A DNA stretch of 64,000 nucleotides, taken from positions 62,001 through 126,000 of the forward strand of contig NZ_NJAJ01000004.1 of assembly GCF_002632825.1 (NCBI RefSeq). The letters run 5' to 3'. This DNA comes from Xenorhabdus stockiae (GTDB lineage Bacteria; Pseudomonadota; Gammaproteobacteria; Enterobacterales; Enterobacteriaceae). This document shows positions 28,127 to 37,882 of this stretch, one piece after another; positions within the stretch are counted from its first letter, which is position 1; each line of letters starts with the position of its first letter. The translations under genes and the position numbers were made by a program. The notes under the pieces are model-generated. The model ran no database searches. It was not told where the DNA came from and saw only the letters and a program-made list of their open reading frames with translations.

Positions 28127-28416
28127 GTATTATTCACCAAGACTATTATTTACTAAAAAATGTACCACCAAAAAATTGCTGCCATTATAGCTAATACCAG
28201 CAACATGTCATAAGATTGCTCGCTTTAGGTAAAAATAAAGGTGAAAAATAGCCTGTGGCGCAGTGTTGAGACACTTATGTACGAAAAATGCCGGCAGTTT
28301 TCGATGATCAGGAGTGAGTTAAGATTTGATTAAGATTGAAAAAACTGTCAGCCTTTAGCTGATTTTTGGATCTGTGTATTGGGATCAATCATAAAACCAG
28401 ATGAATAAATAATCCT

Positions 28417-28968
28417 TTAAATCGCCTTATCATATATAGGCGCCTGAGTTGGTTCAGTATAAGGCATTAAACGGTCATTCATTATTTTTATCGGATCACA
28501 GAAATTCATTACACGATCTCCGAGATCTAATTTTTGCTCTACTAATAAACAAACACTGGCATTTTCACCTGCTTCAGCAACCATAAATAACGCTTCTGTG
28601 CCATCTTCCTGTAAACGAACCTGAATCATTTCACCTTGTTCAGGTTTGCTTATCAAAGAACAGATAGAAAAATACCAACTTTTAGGCATCTGTGGTTTCA
28701 TAAAACGAAAAGCAATCAATCCATTTAAAGCTAATTCAGCCCTGAGTTCTGGTGCAATATTAATACGGCGGGAATATTCTTCGAAAGTATAATAAAGCGC
28801 TGCATCATCGACAGAAAAGTTAATTTCTTTCATTGTGGTGACATAGGAAGTCAACATTCTGGCAGGAAAACGAGAACGAAAAACCATACCATTAGCAAGA
28901 TCGAGCATGACACGGTTATGCTCAGTATCAAAATACCAGCGCCATTGATCATCAGGTCTAATTTTCAT
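28417..28968 (-). CDS. zapC: Cell division protein ZapC
   Basis: This 183-residue cytoplasmic protein bundles FtsZ filaments at the Z-ring. It begins MKIRPDDQWRWYFD and contains GMVFRSRFPARML and LVEQKLDLGDRVMNFCDPIKIMNDRLMPY, as in E. coli (180 residues). In E. coli ycbX lies between zapC and rlmL; here the 290-bp gap 28127-28416 holds no gene, only a weak TCAGC-type hairpin with a T run on the minus strand (near 28340-28365) that may terminate zapC. Confidence 0.93.
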   Translation of the reverse strand: MKIRPDDQWRWYFDTEHNRVMLDLANGMVFRSRFPARMLTSYVTTMKEINFSVDDAALYYTFEEYSRRINIAPELRAELALNGLIAFRFMKPQMPKSWYFSICSLISKPEQGEMIQVRLQEDGTEALFMVAEAGENASVCLLVEQKLDLGDRVMNFCDPIKIMNDRLMPYTEPTQAPIYDKAI

Positions 28969-29147
28969 TGGTTACCCTTTTCTGCTCAAAATAGTTTATT
29001 TGTTTAAAAATAAGCACCACCCTAATGGGAATTTTAAAAAGTTGATAAACTTTTAATCTGTCAAACAAAATATAGACGAGTTGAGGGCAGAAATAAACCC
29101 CCAACGCCTTTAATACTAATCCTTAAACACTAAATGACAGAAAATAT

Positions 29148-30158
29148 TCAGATATGATTAACAATATCTTTGATTAATTTCGGTCCTTTATAGATAAAAC
29201 CGGAGAATATCTGAATCAATGAAGCACCTGCTTCCATTTTCTCTCTGGCTGAAACTAATGAATCAATTCCACCGACGCCAATAATGGGGATTTCACCTTT
29301 TAATTCCTGAGAAAGACGGCGAATAATTTCTGTACTGCGTAGCTGTACCGGGCGACCGCTTAAACCACCAGCCTGCTGGCAGTGATTTAATCCTTCAATA
29401 ATCTTTCTATCCAAAGTGGTATTCGTTGCAATGACTCCATCAATTTGATGGCGCATTAAACTATCTGCGATTTCTACTAATTCAGATTCAGTAAGGTCTG
29501 GCGAAATTTTTACGGCAACAGGAACATACTTTTGATATTTTTGTTGTAGTTCACTTTGTTTATTTTTAATAGCAGACAGAAGATCATCCAGTGCTTCGCC
29601 ATACTGTAATGTTCTCAGGCCCGGTGTATTAGGTGAGGAGATATTAATCGTAATATAACCAGCATGGGGATACACTTTATCCATGCAAATTAAATAATCA
29701 TCTTTACCATTCTCTACCGGAGTATCTTTATTTTTACCAATATTAATTCCGATAATTCCGTCGTATTTTGCTTTCTTAACATTCTCAACCAAATTATCAA
29801 CGCCGAGATTATTAAAGCCCATCCGATTAATAATGCCTTCTGCTTCAACAACACGGAATAATCTCGGTTTATCATTCCCTGCCTGCGGACGTGGAGTTAC
29901 TGTACCAATTTCAACAAAACCAAAGCCCATTGCACCAAAGGCATCAATGCAATCACCATTTTTATCAAGACCGGCGGCTAAGCCAAGAGGATTCTTAAAT
30001 GACAACCCCATACAGGTAACAGGTTTAGTAGCAACTGATTGGCGGATGAGGAATTCGAAAGGAGTACCGGTAACAAGTTTGAGCTGGCGAAAAGTAAGCT
30101 CATGGGCCTGTTCCGGATCAAGCTGGAACAATGCCTTCTTTAGAAGCGGATAATACAT
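29148..30158 (-). CDS. pyrD: Dihydroorotate dehydrogenase (quinone), class 2
   Basis: This 336-residue membrane-associated flavoenzyme oxidises dihydroorotate to orotate with quinone in pyrimidine synthesis. The N-terminal amphipathic quinone-binding part ([20 protein letters not shown]) is followed by [38 protein letters not shown] with the catalytic serine near 175, and FMN-binding GVGGIDS and [11 protein letters not shown]. The frame is open upstream to 30221, but GCAGGAGATTGC before the ATG at 30158 and homology set the start. A TTGACA at about 30235-30240 is a possible -35 element. Confidence 0.97.
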   Translation of the reverse strand: MYYPLLKKALFQLDPEQAHELTFRQLKLVTGTPFEFLIRQSVATKPVTCMGLSFKNPLGLAAGLDKNGDCIDAFGAMGFGFVEIGTVTPRPQAGNDKPRLFRVVEAEGIINRMGFNNLGVDNLVENVKKAKYDGIIGINIGKNKDTPVENGKDDYLICMDKVYPHAGYITINISSPNTPGLRTLQYGEALDDLLSAIKNKQSELQQKYQKYVPVAVKISPDLTESELVEIADSLMRHQIDGVIATNTTLDRKIIEGLNHCQQAGGLSGRPVQLRSTEIIRRLSQELKGEIPIIGVGGIDSLVSAREKMEAGASLIQIFSGFIYKGPKLIKDIVNHI

Positions 30159-30271
30159 GCAATCTCCTGCGCTGCGAGCATAATGACAGGTTGTGGTGAC
30201 TGTGAAATAAGCGCGGAGCATCTTAAAGAGATATTGTCAAAATGTAAATGTAACGCAGAAGATATTTATTA

Positions 30272-30299
30272 ATTTCCTCCGGCTTCAGCCGGAGGAAAT
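30272..30299. terminator. Strong hairpin after pepN
   Basis: A perfect 12-bp stem, ATTTCCTCCGGC/GCCGGAGGAAAT with a TTCA loop, lies 9 nt past the pepN stop. The following T tract is poor, so it may act as an mRNA-stabilising hairpin as well as a terminator. Confidence 0.7.
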
Positions 30300-30307
30300 G
30301 TCATTAC

Positions 30308-32926
30308 TCAGTTTTCCAGTGCCTTAGTGATTTTCTCAAATAAATCACCCGACAAGTTTTCCAGTGTTTTCAGTTCTTCTAGCGTTGTACGCATCAGCGC
30401 CTGACGTTTTTCATCATAGCGTTTCAGGCGGATTAATGGCTCAATTAGACGTGAAGCCACTTGCGGGTTACGCGTGTTCAGATCAGTCAGAACTTCTTTC
30501 AGGAACTGATAACCACGGCCGTCCTCAGCATGGAATGCTACTACGTTATTGGCAAAGAAGGTTCTCAGCAGTGAATAAGTGCGGTTTGGGTTACTCAGGC
30601 TGAAAGAGCGATGGTTCATCAAACTACGTACTTTATCAAGTACATCAAATGCCGGGCTGGTTGCCTGAAGCATAAACCATTTATCCATGACCAACCCATC
30701 CTGATGCCAGCGTTGATCAAACTCATCCATTAATTGATAACTGCAAGGCAATTCTGCCGCCATTGCCGCAGATAATGCTGCAACAGTATCGGTCATATTA
30801 TCTGCCTGATAATACTGAGTGGCGACTAATTTATCAGCCAGCGCTTGGTCTTCAATAAAGGCTAAATAATGCAGGCAAATATTACGCAATGACCGTTTAG
30901 CAATATCTTTATGTTCCACACGATATGCCCCTGTGTGAATACTATGGTACACAGCCGCAAATTCATCTGCCATTTCGTTTGCCAGACTACGTGTGATGAC
31001 ATCAAGCACTTCATGAATGGCCTGTGGATCAATCACTGTAAACAACTCTGCCACTTCATTTTCAGACGGCAGTGTCAGGATCAGGGTCGCCAGTGCTGGG
31101 TCAATATCTTTATCCAGCAATACAGCACGGAATGCATCAATAACATGCATTGGCAATTCTACCGGCTGGGATTGCTGATAACGGGTAACATTCAGTTTTA
31201 TATAATTAGCTAACAGTGCCTGTGCCGCATCCCAACGAGAAAATTCATTGCGGGCATATTTCATCAGGAAGGTTAGTTGGCTATCACTATATAAATAATC
31301 CAGTTTCACTGGTGCAGAGAATTCACGTAATAAAGAAGGCACCGGCTGTGATGGCACATCATCAAATACAAATGTCTGTTCTGCACTGATGACATTCAGA
31401 ACATGATGCACAGGCTGACCATCCCGGCGCAACGGAATAACACGACCATGTTCATCATATAGTTCAATATCCAGCGGAATGTGCAGAGGCAATTTCTCTT
31501 TCTGATCTGCAGTTGGTGGTGTCATCTGACTGACATGCAACAGATACTGCTGTTTTTCCGCATCATATTCATCACGCACGGTCAGTACCGGCGTACCCGA
31601 TTGACTGTACCAGCGGCGGAATAGTGTCAAATCAACGTTTGAAGCATCCTCCATTGCCTGTACAAAATCATCACAGGTTGCTGCGCTGCCATCATGACGG
31701 TGTACATAAAGCTGGATACCTGCCTGAAATTGCTCTTCACCCAGTAAAGTGTGGATCATTCGAATGACTTCTGAGCCTTTTTCATAAACAGTCAGCGTAT
31801 AGAAGTTATTCATTTCCATCACCTGCTCAGGGCGGATAGGATGCGCCATCGGACTGGCATCTTCAGCAAACTGAGCTGCACGCATAATACGCACATTGTT
31901 AATACGATTAACCGAGCGTGAACCCAAATCAGAACTGAATTCCTGATCACGGAATACGGTCAGCCCCTCTTTCAGGCTTAACTGGAACCAGTCACGGCAG
32001 GTGATCCTGTTGCCTGTCCAGTTATGGAAATATTCATGCCCAATTACAGCTTCAATTCCAAGATAATCTTTGTCTGTTGCTGTTTCCGTTTTCGCTAAGA
32101 CATATTTGGAGTTAAAGACATTCAGCCCTTTATTCTCCATTGCCCCCATATTGAAGAAATCAACGGCAACAATCATGTAAATATCAAGATCATATTCCAG
32201 ACCGAAACGGCTTTCATCCCACTTCATGGAGTTTTTCAGCGACGTCATGGCCCAGCCAGCACGATCCAGATTACCCCGGTCAACAAACAATTCCAGCGCA
32301 ACTTTACGGCCACTACGGGTAATAAAAGTATCATGCAGGACATCAAAATCCCCTGCGACTAACGCAAACAAATAAGATGGTTTCGGGAATGGATCCTGCC
32401 ATTTAACCCAATGACGACCATCGCTCAGCTCTCCCTGATCAATACGGTTACCATTGGACAATAAATATGGGTACTTGGATTTATCCGCAGTGAGACGAGT
32501 GGTAAAACGGGCCAACACATCCGGCCTGTCCAGATAATAAGTGATATTGCGGAAACCTTCAGCTTCACACTGGGTGCACAAAGCATCACCTGATACATAC
32601 AGCCCTTCAAGTGCGCTGTTAGCCGCAGGATTATTTTCATTCACTATCTTCAGGGTAAACTGAGCAGGCAGTTGTTCAATGATTAATTTGCCATCCTGCT
32701 CCTGATAATGCTCCCATGCCTTATCATTAATATGGATACTCTTTAATGTCAGGTTTTCTCCATCTAAAATGAGTGGAGTGATATCATTAATCAGACGTTT
32801 TACTTGACTGGTTGCTGTTACAGTTGTTTTATCTGCATCCAGTTCAAAATCGAGATCAATATCTGTAATAGTATAGTCTGGCGCTTTATAATCCAGACGA
32901 TGCTTAATAAGCCGCTGTTGTGTCAT
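30308..32926 (-). CDS. pepN: Aminopeptidase N
   Basis: This is an 872-residue cytoplasmic M1 zinc metallopeptidase, the main broad-specificity aminopeptidase. The substrate-anchoring MGAMENKGLNVF motif lies near residue 262. The zinc site HEYFHNW lies near 298, with its distant glutamate in KEGLTVFRDQEFS near 320. The large C-terminal helical domain follows. Length is close to E. coli PepN (870). In E. coli the ssu genes separate pepN from pyrD; here only 150 bp intervene. It is divergent from pncB. Confidence 0.97.
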   Translation of the reverse strand: MTQQRLIKHRLDYKAPDYTITDIDLDFELDADKTTVTATSQVKRLINDITPLILDGENLTLKSIHINDKAWEHYQEQDGKLIIEQLPAQFTLKIVNENNPAANSALEGLYVSGDALCTQCEAEGFRNITYYLDRPDVLARFTTRLTADKSKYPYLLSNGNRIDQGELSDGRHWVKWQDPFPKPSYLFALVAGDFDVLHDTFITRSGRKVALELFVDRGNLDRAGWAMTSLKNSMKWDESRFGLEYDLDIYMIVAVDFFNMGAMENKGLNVFNSKYVLAKTETATDKDYLGIEAVIGHEYFHNWTGNRITCRDWFQLSLKEGLTVFRDQEFSSDLGSRSVNRINNVRIMRAAQFAEDASPMAHPIRPEQVMEMNNFYTLTVYEKGSEVIRMIHTLLGEEQFQAGIQLYVHRHDGSAATCDDFVQAMEDASNVDLTLFRRWYSQSGTPVLTVRDEYDAEKQQYLLHVSQMTPPTADQKEKLPLHIPLDIELYDEHGRVIPLRRDGQPVHHVLNVISAEQTFVFDDVPSQPVPSLLREFSAPVKLDYLYSDSQLTFLMKYARNEFSRWDAAQALLANYIKLNVTRYQQSQPVELPMHVIDAFRAVLLDKDIDPALATLILTLPSENEVAELFTVIDPQAIHEVLDVITRSLANEMADEFAAVYHSIHTGAYRVEHKDIAKRSLRNICLHYLAFIEDQALADKLVATQYYQADNMTDTVAALSAAMAAELPCSYQLMDEFDQRWHQDGLVMDKWFMLQATSPAFDVLDKVRSLMNHRSFSLSNPNRTYSLLRTFFANNVVAFHAEDGRGYQFLKEVLTDLNTRNPQVASRLIEPLIRLKRYDEKRQALMRTTLEELKTLENLSGDLFEKITKALEN

Positions 32927-33254
32927 AAGAAACCTTTTTTCAATACTTAATGTGAGAAGCTAACGCTGCCACAGAGACTCTATCCTTTCAATCCGGAAAT
33001 CTCTTTTTTCAGATGTTAATCATTTATTAAATAAAGGTATAAAACCTGTTTTGAGAATATTAGTACTTTTGTGCTACTTGCCATCTCATATTGTATTTAA
33101 CATGATATCATCTATAAATTGATCAACCTTAATCTGTATTGTCCGAAAAAATATATGCGATTATGTAGCTTTAATAACAGAATAATCACGGTATACTCTT
33201 CGGACTTTATCGATTTAGCAGACACAAATGCTCCGCGAGGATGCCTGACGCGCC
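32927..33254. promoter_or_regulatory. Divergent pepN/pncB control region
   Basis: This is 328 bp of AT-rich DNA between divergent genes, with no open frame. It must hold both promoters. I could not pick out a convincing NadR box for pncB by eye. Confidence 0.45.
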
Positions 33255-34469
33255 ATGACTTTAGACGCTACCCCGATTATCAAATCACTGCTTGATACTG
33301 ATGCTTATAAATTTCATATGCAGCAAGCAGTGTACCACCATTACAACGATATTCATGTTGTTGCAGAGTTCCGCTGCCGTGGTGATGAACTACTCGGTAA
33401 ATACGCCGGGGCATTACGCCAGCAGATTAACATGATGGCTGATCTGACTCTGACAGAACAAGAAGCTGAATATCTGTCTGGTTTACCATTTTTTAAACAA
33501 GATTATCTGGATTGGTTCAAAACCTTCCGTTTTAACCCTGAACAAGTAGAAGTTTCTGTTACTGATAAAGGACAGCTTGCTATCAGAATTTCAGGTTTAT
33601 GGCGTGAAGTGATCTTGTGGGAAGTACCATTGCTTGCCCTGATTAGTGAACTGGTACACCGCGATCGCTCGCCTGAGATTAAGCCTGAAGCAGCAGTCAG
33701 CCAGCTTAGAAAATTAATTGAGCTGTTCTATCAGGATGCTGCAGCAGAACATATCGATTTATCGGGTTTCAAACTGATGGATTTCGGCACCCGCCGCCGT
33801 TTTTCACACGAAGTGCAATATGCCATTGTTAAGGAACTGAAAGAGAGTTTTCCTTATCTGATTGGAACCAGTAACTACCAGCTGGCACAACAACTTGATC
33901 TGGCACCGCTCGGTACGCAGGCTCACGAATGGTTTCAGGCTCATCAGCAAATCAGCCCCGAACTTGCTAACAGCCAGCGTGCTGCATTGCAGACTTGGCT
34001 GAATGAGTATCCGAACCAGTTAGGTATTGCCCTGACAGATTGTATCACTATGGATGCTTTTTTACGGGATTTCGATAAACCTTTTGCTGTTGCCTATAAC
34101 GGCCTGCGCCATGATTCCGGTGATCCCGTTGACTGGGGCGAAAAAGCGATTGCTCATTATCTGTCACTGGGTATCGACCCACTGACTAAAACACTGGTAT
34201 TTTCGGATAGTCTGGACCTGCAAAAATCACTGGCTCTTTATCGTCATTTCCACCAACGAATCAATGTCATGTTCGGCATTGGTACACGTCTGACCTGCAA
34301 TATTCCAGGGATAAAACCGCTGAATATTGTGATCAAATTGGTTGAATGTAACGGTAAGCCTGTAGCCAAACTGTCTGACAGTCCGGGAAAAACAATCTGT
34401 GAAGATGTCGAATTTGTCAACAGATTACGCAGAGCATTTGATATCCCGGAAATGAAAAAAGCCGTGTAA
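33255..34469 (+). CDS. pncB: Nicotinate phosphoribosyltransferase
   Basis: This is 404 residues (E. coli 400). It converts nicotinate and PRPP to nicotinate mononucleotide in NAD salvage, with ATP hydrolysis. Landmarks are [19 protein letters not shown] near residue 12, [12 protein letters not shown] near 36, [13 protein letters not shown] near 175 (phosphoribosyl site and the regulatory-histidine region), [16 protein letters not shown] near 280 and [10 protein letters not shown] near 336. The start at 33255 ([18 protein letters not shown]) is set by the conserved N-terminus. Confidence 0.96.
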   Translation: MTLDATPIIKSLLDTDAYKFHMQQAVYHHYNDIHVVAEFRCRGDELLGKYAGALRQQINMMADLTLTEQEAEYLSGLPFFKQDYLDWFKTFRFNPEQVEVSVTDKGQLAIRISGLWREVILWEVPLLALISELVHRDRSPEIKPEAAVSQLRKLIELFYQDAAAEHIDLSGFKLMDFGTRRRFSHEVQYAIVKELKESFPYLIGTSNYQLAQQLDLAPLGTQAHEWFQAHQQISPELANSQRAALQTWLNEYPNQLGIALTDCITMDAFLRDFDKPFAVAYNGLRHDSGDPVDWGEKAIAHYLSLGIDPLTKTLVFSDSLDLQKSLALYRHFHQRINVMFGIGTRLTCNIPGIKPLNIVIKLVECNGKPVAKLSDSPGKTICEDVEFVNRLRRAFDIPEMKKAV

Positions 34470-34485
34470 TTTTCAGGATAGTTTG

Positions 34486-34612
34486 TATACACAATGGATT
34501 TCAAGATGCATCGCGGCGGCAAGGGAGTAAATCCCCGGGAGCATAGATAACTATGTGACTGGGGTGAGCGAACATAGCCAACAAAGAGGCAACTTGAAAG
34601 ACGAAGTGTATA
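34486..34612 (+). repeat. ERIC element (intact, 127 bp)
   Basis: Terminal inverted repeats TATACAC (34486) and GTGTATA (34606-34612) enclose nested TTTCAAG and CTTGAAA arms. The centre includes AAATCCCCGGGAGCATAGAT and TGTGACTGGGGTGAGCG, matching the well known ERIC core. Length is exactly 127 bp. It begins 17 bp after the pncB stop and would be transcribed as a long hairpin at the 3' end of the pncB mRNA. Confidence 0.9.
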
Positions 34613-34619
34613 GCGATAC

Positions 34620-34660
34620 TTTATCGGCGTAATCACTCTCTTTCTGGTTACGCCGATAAA
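34620..34660. terminator. Hairpin after the pncB-ERIC unit
   Basis: A perfect 13-bp stem, TTTATCGGCGTAA/TTACGCCGATAAA with a 15-nt loop, follows the ERIC by 7 nt. A CTTTTCCCTTT stretch follows. It is the likely pncB terminator. Confidence 0.6.
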
Positions 34661-34703
34661 AAACAACTTTTCCCTTTATTTCCTCCTTAACCCCCTTAAT
34701 TTC

Positions 34704-34761
34704 TACTTGTTTCCTGTGAAAGGACAAGTAAGATAAGGAGTCATCGTGCCGTTTGGCACGA
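34704..34761 (+). promoter_or_regulatory. Two hairpins upstream of asnS
   Basis: TACTTGT (34704-34710) pairs with ACAAGTA (34724-34730), and TCGTGCC-GTTT-GGCACGA (34744-34761) forms a 7-bp stem with a 4-nt loop, 57 bp before the asnS start. They could be leader structures or operator palindromes. No known element is recognised. Confidence 0.35.
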
Positions 34762-34818
34762 CTTACAGTAAGTCTAGTTATCTATATTAATTACCTATTA
34801 TAAAGAAGAGAGAAATTT

Positions 34819-36219
34819 ATGAGCGTAGCGCCTGTAGTCGATGTACTGCAAGGCCGTGTTCCGGTTGGCAGCGAAGTCACCGTCCGCGGCTGGGTACGTA
34901 CAAGGAGAGATTCTAAAGCTGGTATCTCGTTCCTCGCCGTTTATGACGGTTCCTGCTTTAATCCCTTACAGGCCGTCGTTAATAATAATTTGCCTAATTA
35001 TCAGGATGAAGTTCTGAACCTCACAACCGGCTGCTCTGTAGAAGTAACCGGTACTGTTGTGGAATCACAGGGTAAAGGCCAGAGTTTCGAATTACAGGCA
35101 ACCAACATTGTGGTCGTTGGTATGGTGGAAGAGCCTGATACTTATCCGATGGCAGCAAAACGCCACAGTATCGAATATCTGCGTGAAGTCGCTCACCTTC
35201 GCCCACGTACTAACCTGATTGGTGCCGTTGCACGTGTTCGCCACACACTGGCGCAAGCACTGCATCGTTTTTACCACGAAAAAGGTTTCTTCTGGGTATC
35301 TTCACCTCTGATCACAGCCTCAGATACAGAAGGTGCAGGTGAAATGTTCCGCGTTTCCACTCTGGACATGCAAAACCTGCCATTGACTGATAAAGGTGAA
35401 GTTGATTTCAGCAAAGACTTCTTCGGTCGTGAAGCCTTTCTGACTGTATCCGGTCAGTTAAACGGTGAAGCTTATGCCTGTGCATTAAGTAAAGTTTACA
35501 CCTTCGGACCGACTTTCCGTGCTGAAAATTCCAATACCAGCCGCCATCTGGCCGAATTCTGGATGCTTGAACCAGAAGTTGCTTTCGCTGATCTGAATGA
35601 TATCGCTAAGCTCGCTGAAGATATGCTGAAATATGTCTTTAAAGTGGCTTTGGAAGAGCGTGCTGACGATCTGGCATTCTTTGCAGAGCGAGTTGACAGT
35701 GAAGTTATTACCCGCCTGGAAAAATTTGTCGATTCTGACTTTGTCCAGCTGGATTACACAGATGCTATTGAAATTCTGGAAAACTGCGGTCATAAATTCG
35801 AAAACCCGGTTTACTGGGGTGTTGATTTGTCATCTGAGCATGAGCGTTATCTGGCAGAGAAGCACTTTGGTGCGCCAGTCATCATGAAGAACTATCCAAA
35901 AGACATCAAAGCGTTCTACATGCGTATGAATGAAGATGGTAAAACTGTCGCGGCAATGGATGTTCTGGCACCGGGCATTGGTGAAATCATTGGTGGTTCT
36001 CAGCGTGAAGAGCGTCTGGATGTGCTGGATGCGCGTCTGGAAGAGATGGGGCTGAATAAAGAGGATTACTGGTGGTACCGTGATCTGCGCCGTTACGGCA
36101 CCGTCCCTCACTCTGGTTTTGGTCTGGGCTTTGAACGTCTGGTGGCTTATGTCACGGGTGTCTCAAACGTACGCGACGTTATCCCATTCCCAAGAACGCC
36201 AAGAAACGCAAGTTTCTAA
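34819..36219 (+). CDS. asnS: Asparaginyl-tRNA synthetase
   Basis: This 466-residue class IIb synthetase, of E. coli length, charges tRNA-Asn. The N-terminal OB-fold anticodon-binding domain ([16 protein letters not shown], near residue 22) is followed by the catalytic domain with motif 2 [25 protein letters not shown] near 233 and motif 3 [15 protein letters not shown] near 433. The ATG at 34819 follows AAGAAGAGAG. It lies between pncB and the porin gene, as in E. coli. Confidence 0.97.
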   Translation: MSVAPVVDVLQGRVPVGSEVTVRGWVRTRRDSKAGISFLAVYDGSCFNPLQAVVNNNLPNYQDEVLNLTTGCSVEVTGTVVESQGKGQSFELQATNIVVVGMVEEPDTYPMAAKRHSIEYLREVAHLRPRTNLIGAVARVRHTLAQALHRFYHEKGFFWVSSPLITASDTEGAGEMFRVSTLDMQNLPLTDKGEVDFSKDFFGREAFLTVSGQLNGEAYACALSKVYTFGPTFRAENSNTSRHLAEFWMLEPEVAFADLNDIAKLAEDMLKYVFKVALEERADDLAFFAERVDSEVITRLEKFVDSDFVQLDYTDAIEILENCGHKFENPVYWGVDLSSEHERYLAEKHFGAPVIMKNYPKDIKAFYMRMNEDGKTVAAMDVLAPGIGEIIGGSQREERLDVLDARLEEMGLNKEDYWWYRDLRRYGTVPHSGFGLGFERLVAYVTGVSNVRDVIPFPRTPRNASF

Positions 36220-36257
36220 TGAATCCGTCCGAAAAATAACCAAAAATCAATCCTGAG

Positions 36258-36284
36258 AAAAGCCAGCGAAAGTTGGCTTTTTTC
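36258..36284 (+). terminator. asnS terminator
   Basis: The stem AAAGCCAGC/GTTGGCTTT with a GAAA loop and one G-T pair, followed by six T, lies 38 nt after the asnS stop. Confidence 0.85.
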
Positions 36285-36323
36285 ATTTTATCGCCAAAAC
36301 AGTGCAAAAAAAGTTCCTTGACA

Positions 36324-36383
36324 TTTACATTTTGTAATATATTTTTTCAGTTTGTTACTAATTTTGTACTTTTGTAGCATTTT
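36324..36383 (+). promoter_or_regulatory. Three contiguous OmpR-type sites upstream of the porin gene
   Basis: Three adjoining 20-bp blocks begin TTTACATTTTG (36324), TTTTCAGTTTG (36344) and TTGTACTTTTGTAGCATTTT (36364). They correspond in order and spacing to the F1, F2 and F3 OmpR sites of E. coli ompF, the third being closest. Regulation by EnvZ-OmpR osmotic signalling is inferred. The gene's start region (GAGGGTAATAATAATGAAGCGC) also keeps the sequence that pairs with MicF RNA in E. coli. Confidence 0.7.
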
Positions 36384-36526
36384 GAGGGTGGATAAAAGCC
36401 ATAACCAATGGAACACTGAGCGCAGATTAATAAGACACCTGATACCCACAAATAGTTCCAAAAATTTTAGTGTTCTGTTTTCAATGTGTGCCAGATGTCT
36501 AAATAACACCAATGAGGGTAATAATA

Positions 36527-37642
36527 ATGAAGCGCAATATTCTTGCAGTGGTAATTCCAACTTTGCTGGTTGCTGGTACAGCAAACGCAGCTGAAGTCTT
36601 TAACAAAGACGGCAACAAACTGGATCTGTACGGTAAAGTAGACGTTCGTCACCAGTTCGCTGATAAAAGAAGCGGCCAAGATGGCGACGATTCTTACGCT
36701 CGTATCGGTATCAAAGGCGAAACTCAGATCTCTGACCAATTGACTGGTTTCGGTCGTTGGGAATACAACCTGAATGCTAACGGCGCAGAAGGTTCTCAGG
36801 AAACTAAAACTCGTCTGGCTTTCGCAGGTTTGAAATTCGCTAACTATGGCTCACTGGACTACGGTCGTAACTACGGCGTAAACTACGATGTTAACGCATG
36901 GACTGACGTACTGCCAATCTTTGGCGGTGATTCCATGGCTAAAACTGACAACTATATGACTGGCCGTGCGACTGGTCTGTTGACTTACCGTAACACTGAC
37001 TTCTTCGGTCTGGTTGATGGCCTGAATATTGCTCTGCAGTATCAGGGTCAAAACAGTGCTCGTACCAAAAACGGTCGTACTGGAGCTGCAGCAAATGGTG
37101 ACGGTTACGGTATGTCTGCTACCTATGACGTAGGTTACGGCATCAATGTTGGTGCTTCTTACGCTAACTCTACGCGTGCTGGTGATCAATGGACTTCCAC
37201 TGCTTTCGGCAAACGCGCTGAAGCATGGAACATCGGTGCTAAATACGATGCGAACAATGTTTATCTGGCGGCTATGTTCGGTGAAACTCGCAATATGACT
37301 TCTGCTGGTACTGCAGACGTTAAAGTTGGCGAGAAAAACGTTACAGTTGACGTGATTGCCAATAAAACTCGGAACTTCGAAGCAGTTGCACAGTACTTTT
37401 TTGCTGACTACCGCCTGAAACCATCTCTGGCTTATGTTCAGTCTCAAGCTAAAAATGTAGGTGAACCAAGAAGCACTGTTAACGCAGATCTGGTTAAATA
37501 TGTTTCTGTAGGTACTTACTACTATTTTAACAAAAATCTGTCTACTTACGTTGATTACAAAATCAACCTGCTGGACAAAAACGAAGGTGGCGATGCAAAC
37601 GCTCGCAACGTATTCGGTGTTGGTCTGACTTATCAGTTCTAA
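36527..37642 (+). CDS. ompF: OmpF/OmpC-type outer-membrane porin
   Basis: This is a 371-residue precursor. The signal peptide is residues 1-21 ([21 protein letters not shown]), and the mature protein begins [18 protein letters not shown]. Sixteen beta strands end in the porin C-terminal FGVGLTYQF. Constriction-zone basic residues (mature Lys16, the Arg of SYARIG and the Arg of TKTRLAF) are present, but loop 3 reads DVLPIFGGD, with Ile131 of the precursor where OmpF has a channel-lining glutamate. Synteny (asnS-porin-aspC) identifies it as the ompF orthologue (OpnP-like in related genera). An in-frame ATG at 36512 exists, but the GAGGG before 36527 decides the start. Confidence 0.94.
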   Translation: MKRNILAVVIPTLLVAGTANAAEVFNKDGNKLDLYGKVDVRHQFADKRSGQDGDDSYARIGIKGETQISDQLTGFGRWEYNLNANGAEGSQETKTRLAFAGLKFANYGSLDYGRNYGVNYDVNAWTDVLPIFGGDSMAKTDNYMTGRATGLLTYRNTDFFGLVDGLNIALQYQGQNSARTKNGRTGAAANGDGYGMSATYDVGYGINVGASYANSTRAGDQWTSTAFGKRAEAWNIGAKYDANNVYLAAMFGETRNMTSAGTADVKVGEKNVTVDVIANKTRNFEAVAQYFFADYRLKPSLAYVQSQAKNVGEPRSTVNADLVKYVSVGTYYYFNKNLSTYVDYKINLLDKNEGGDANARNVFGVGLTYQF

Positions 37643-37690
37643 TCACCGCTGATAAACAGTTTAGCGAAAAGCTAAACCATTTATCTCAGA

Positions 37691-37717
37691 AAAGCAGCGC
37701 TCCGGCGCTGCTTTTTG
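37691..37717 (+). terminator. Porin gene terminator
   Basis: A perfect 10-bp stem, AAAGCAGCGC/GCGCTGCTTT with a TCCG loop and a T run, lies 48 nt after the stop. Confidence 0.9.
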
Positions 37718-37882
37718 CATTTCATCTCTCTGTTTTTTCAGACTCTTTTCTCCACTCCGTAAACTACTTCACAAGATTTTATTCTTTTTGCTACAAGTGG
37801 TTGGCAAATCGATTTCTTAGGGTTACCCTGAGCAGCGTATAATTTATTTCGGGCTTAACTCTCCAAATTTTGGAATAAAAAA

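Noticed and set aside
36851..37447. 198-codon minus-strand open frame opposite the porin gene
   Set aside because: It is entirely antisense to a highly expressed, codon-biased porin; such long antisense frames follow from codon bias. It is Val/Ser-rich with no domain.
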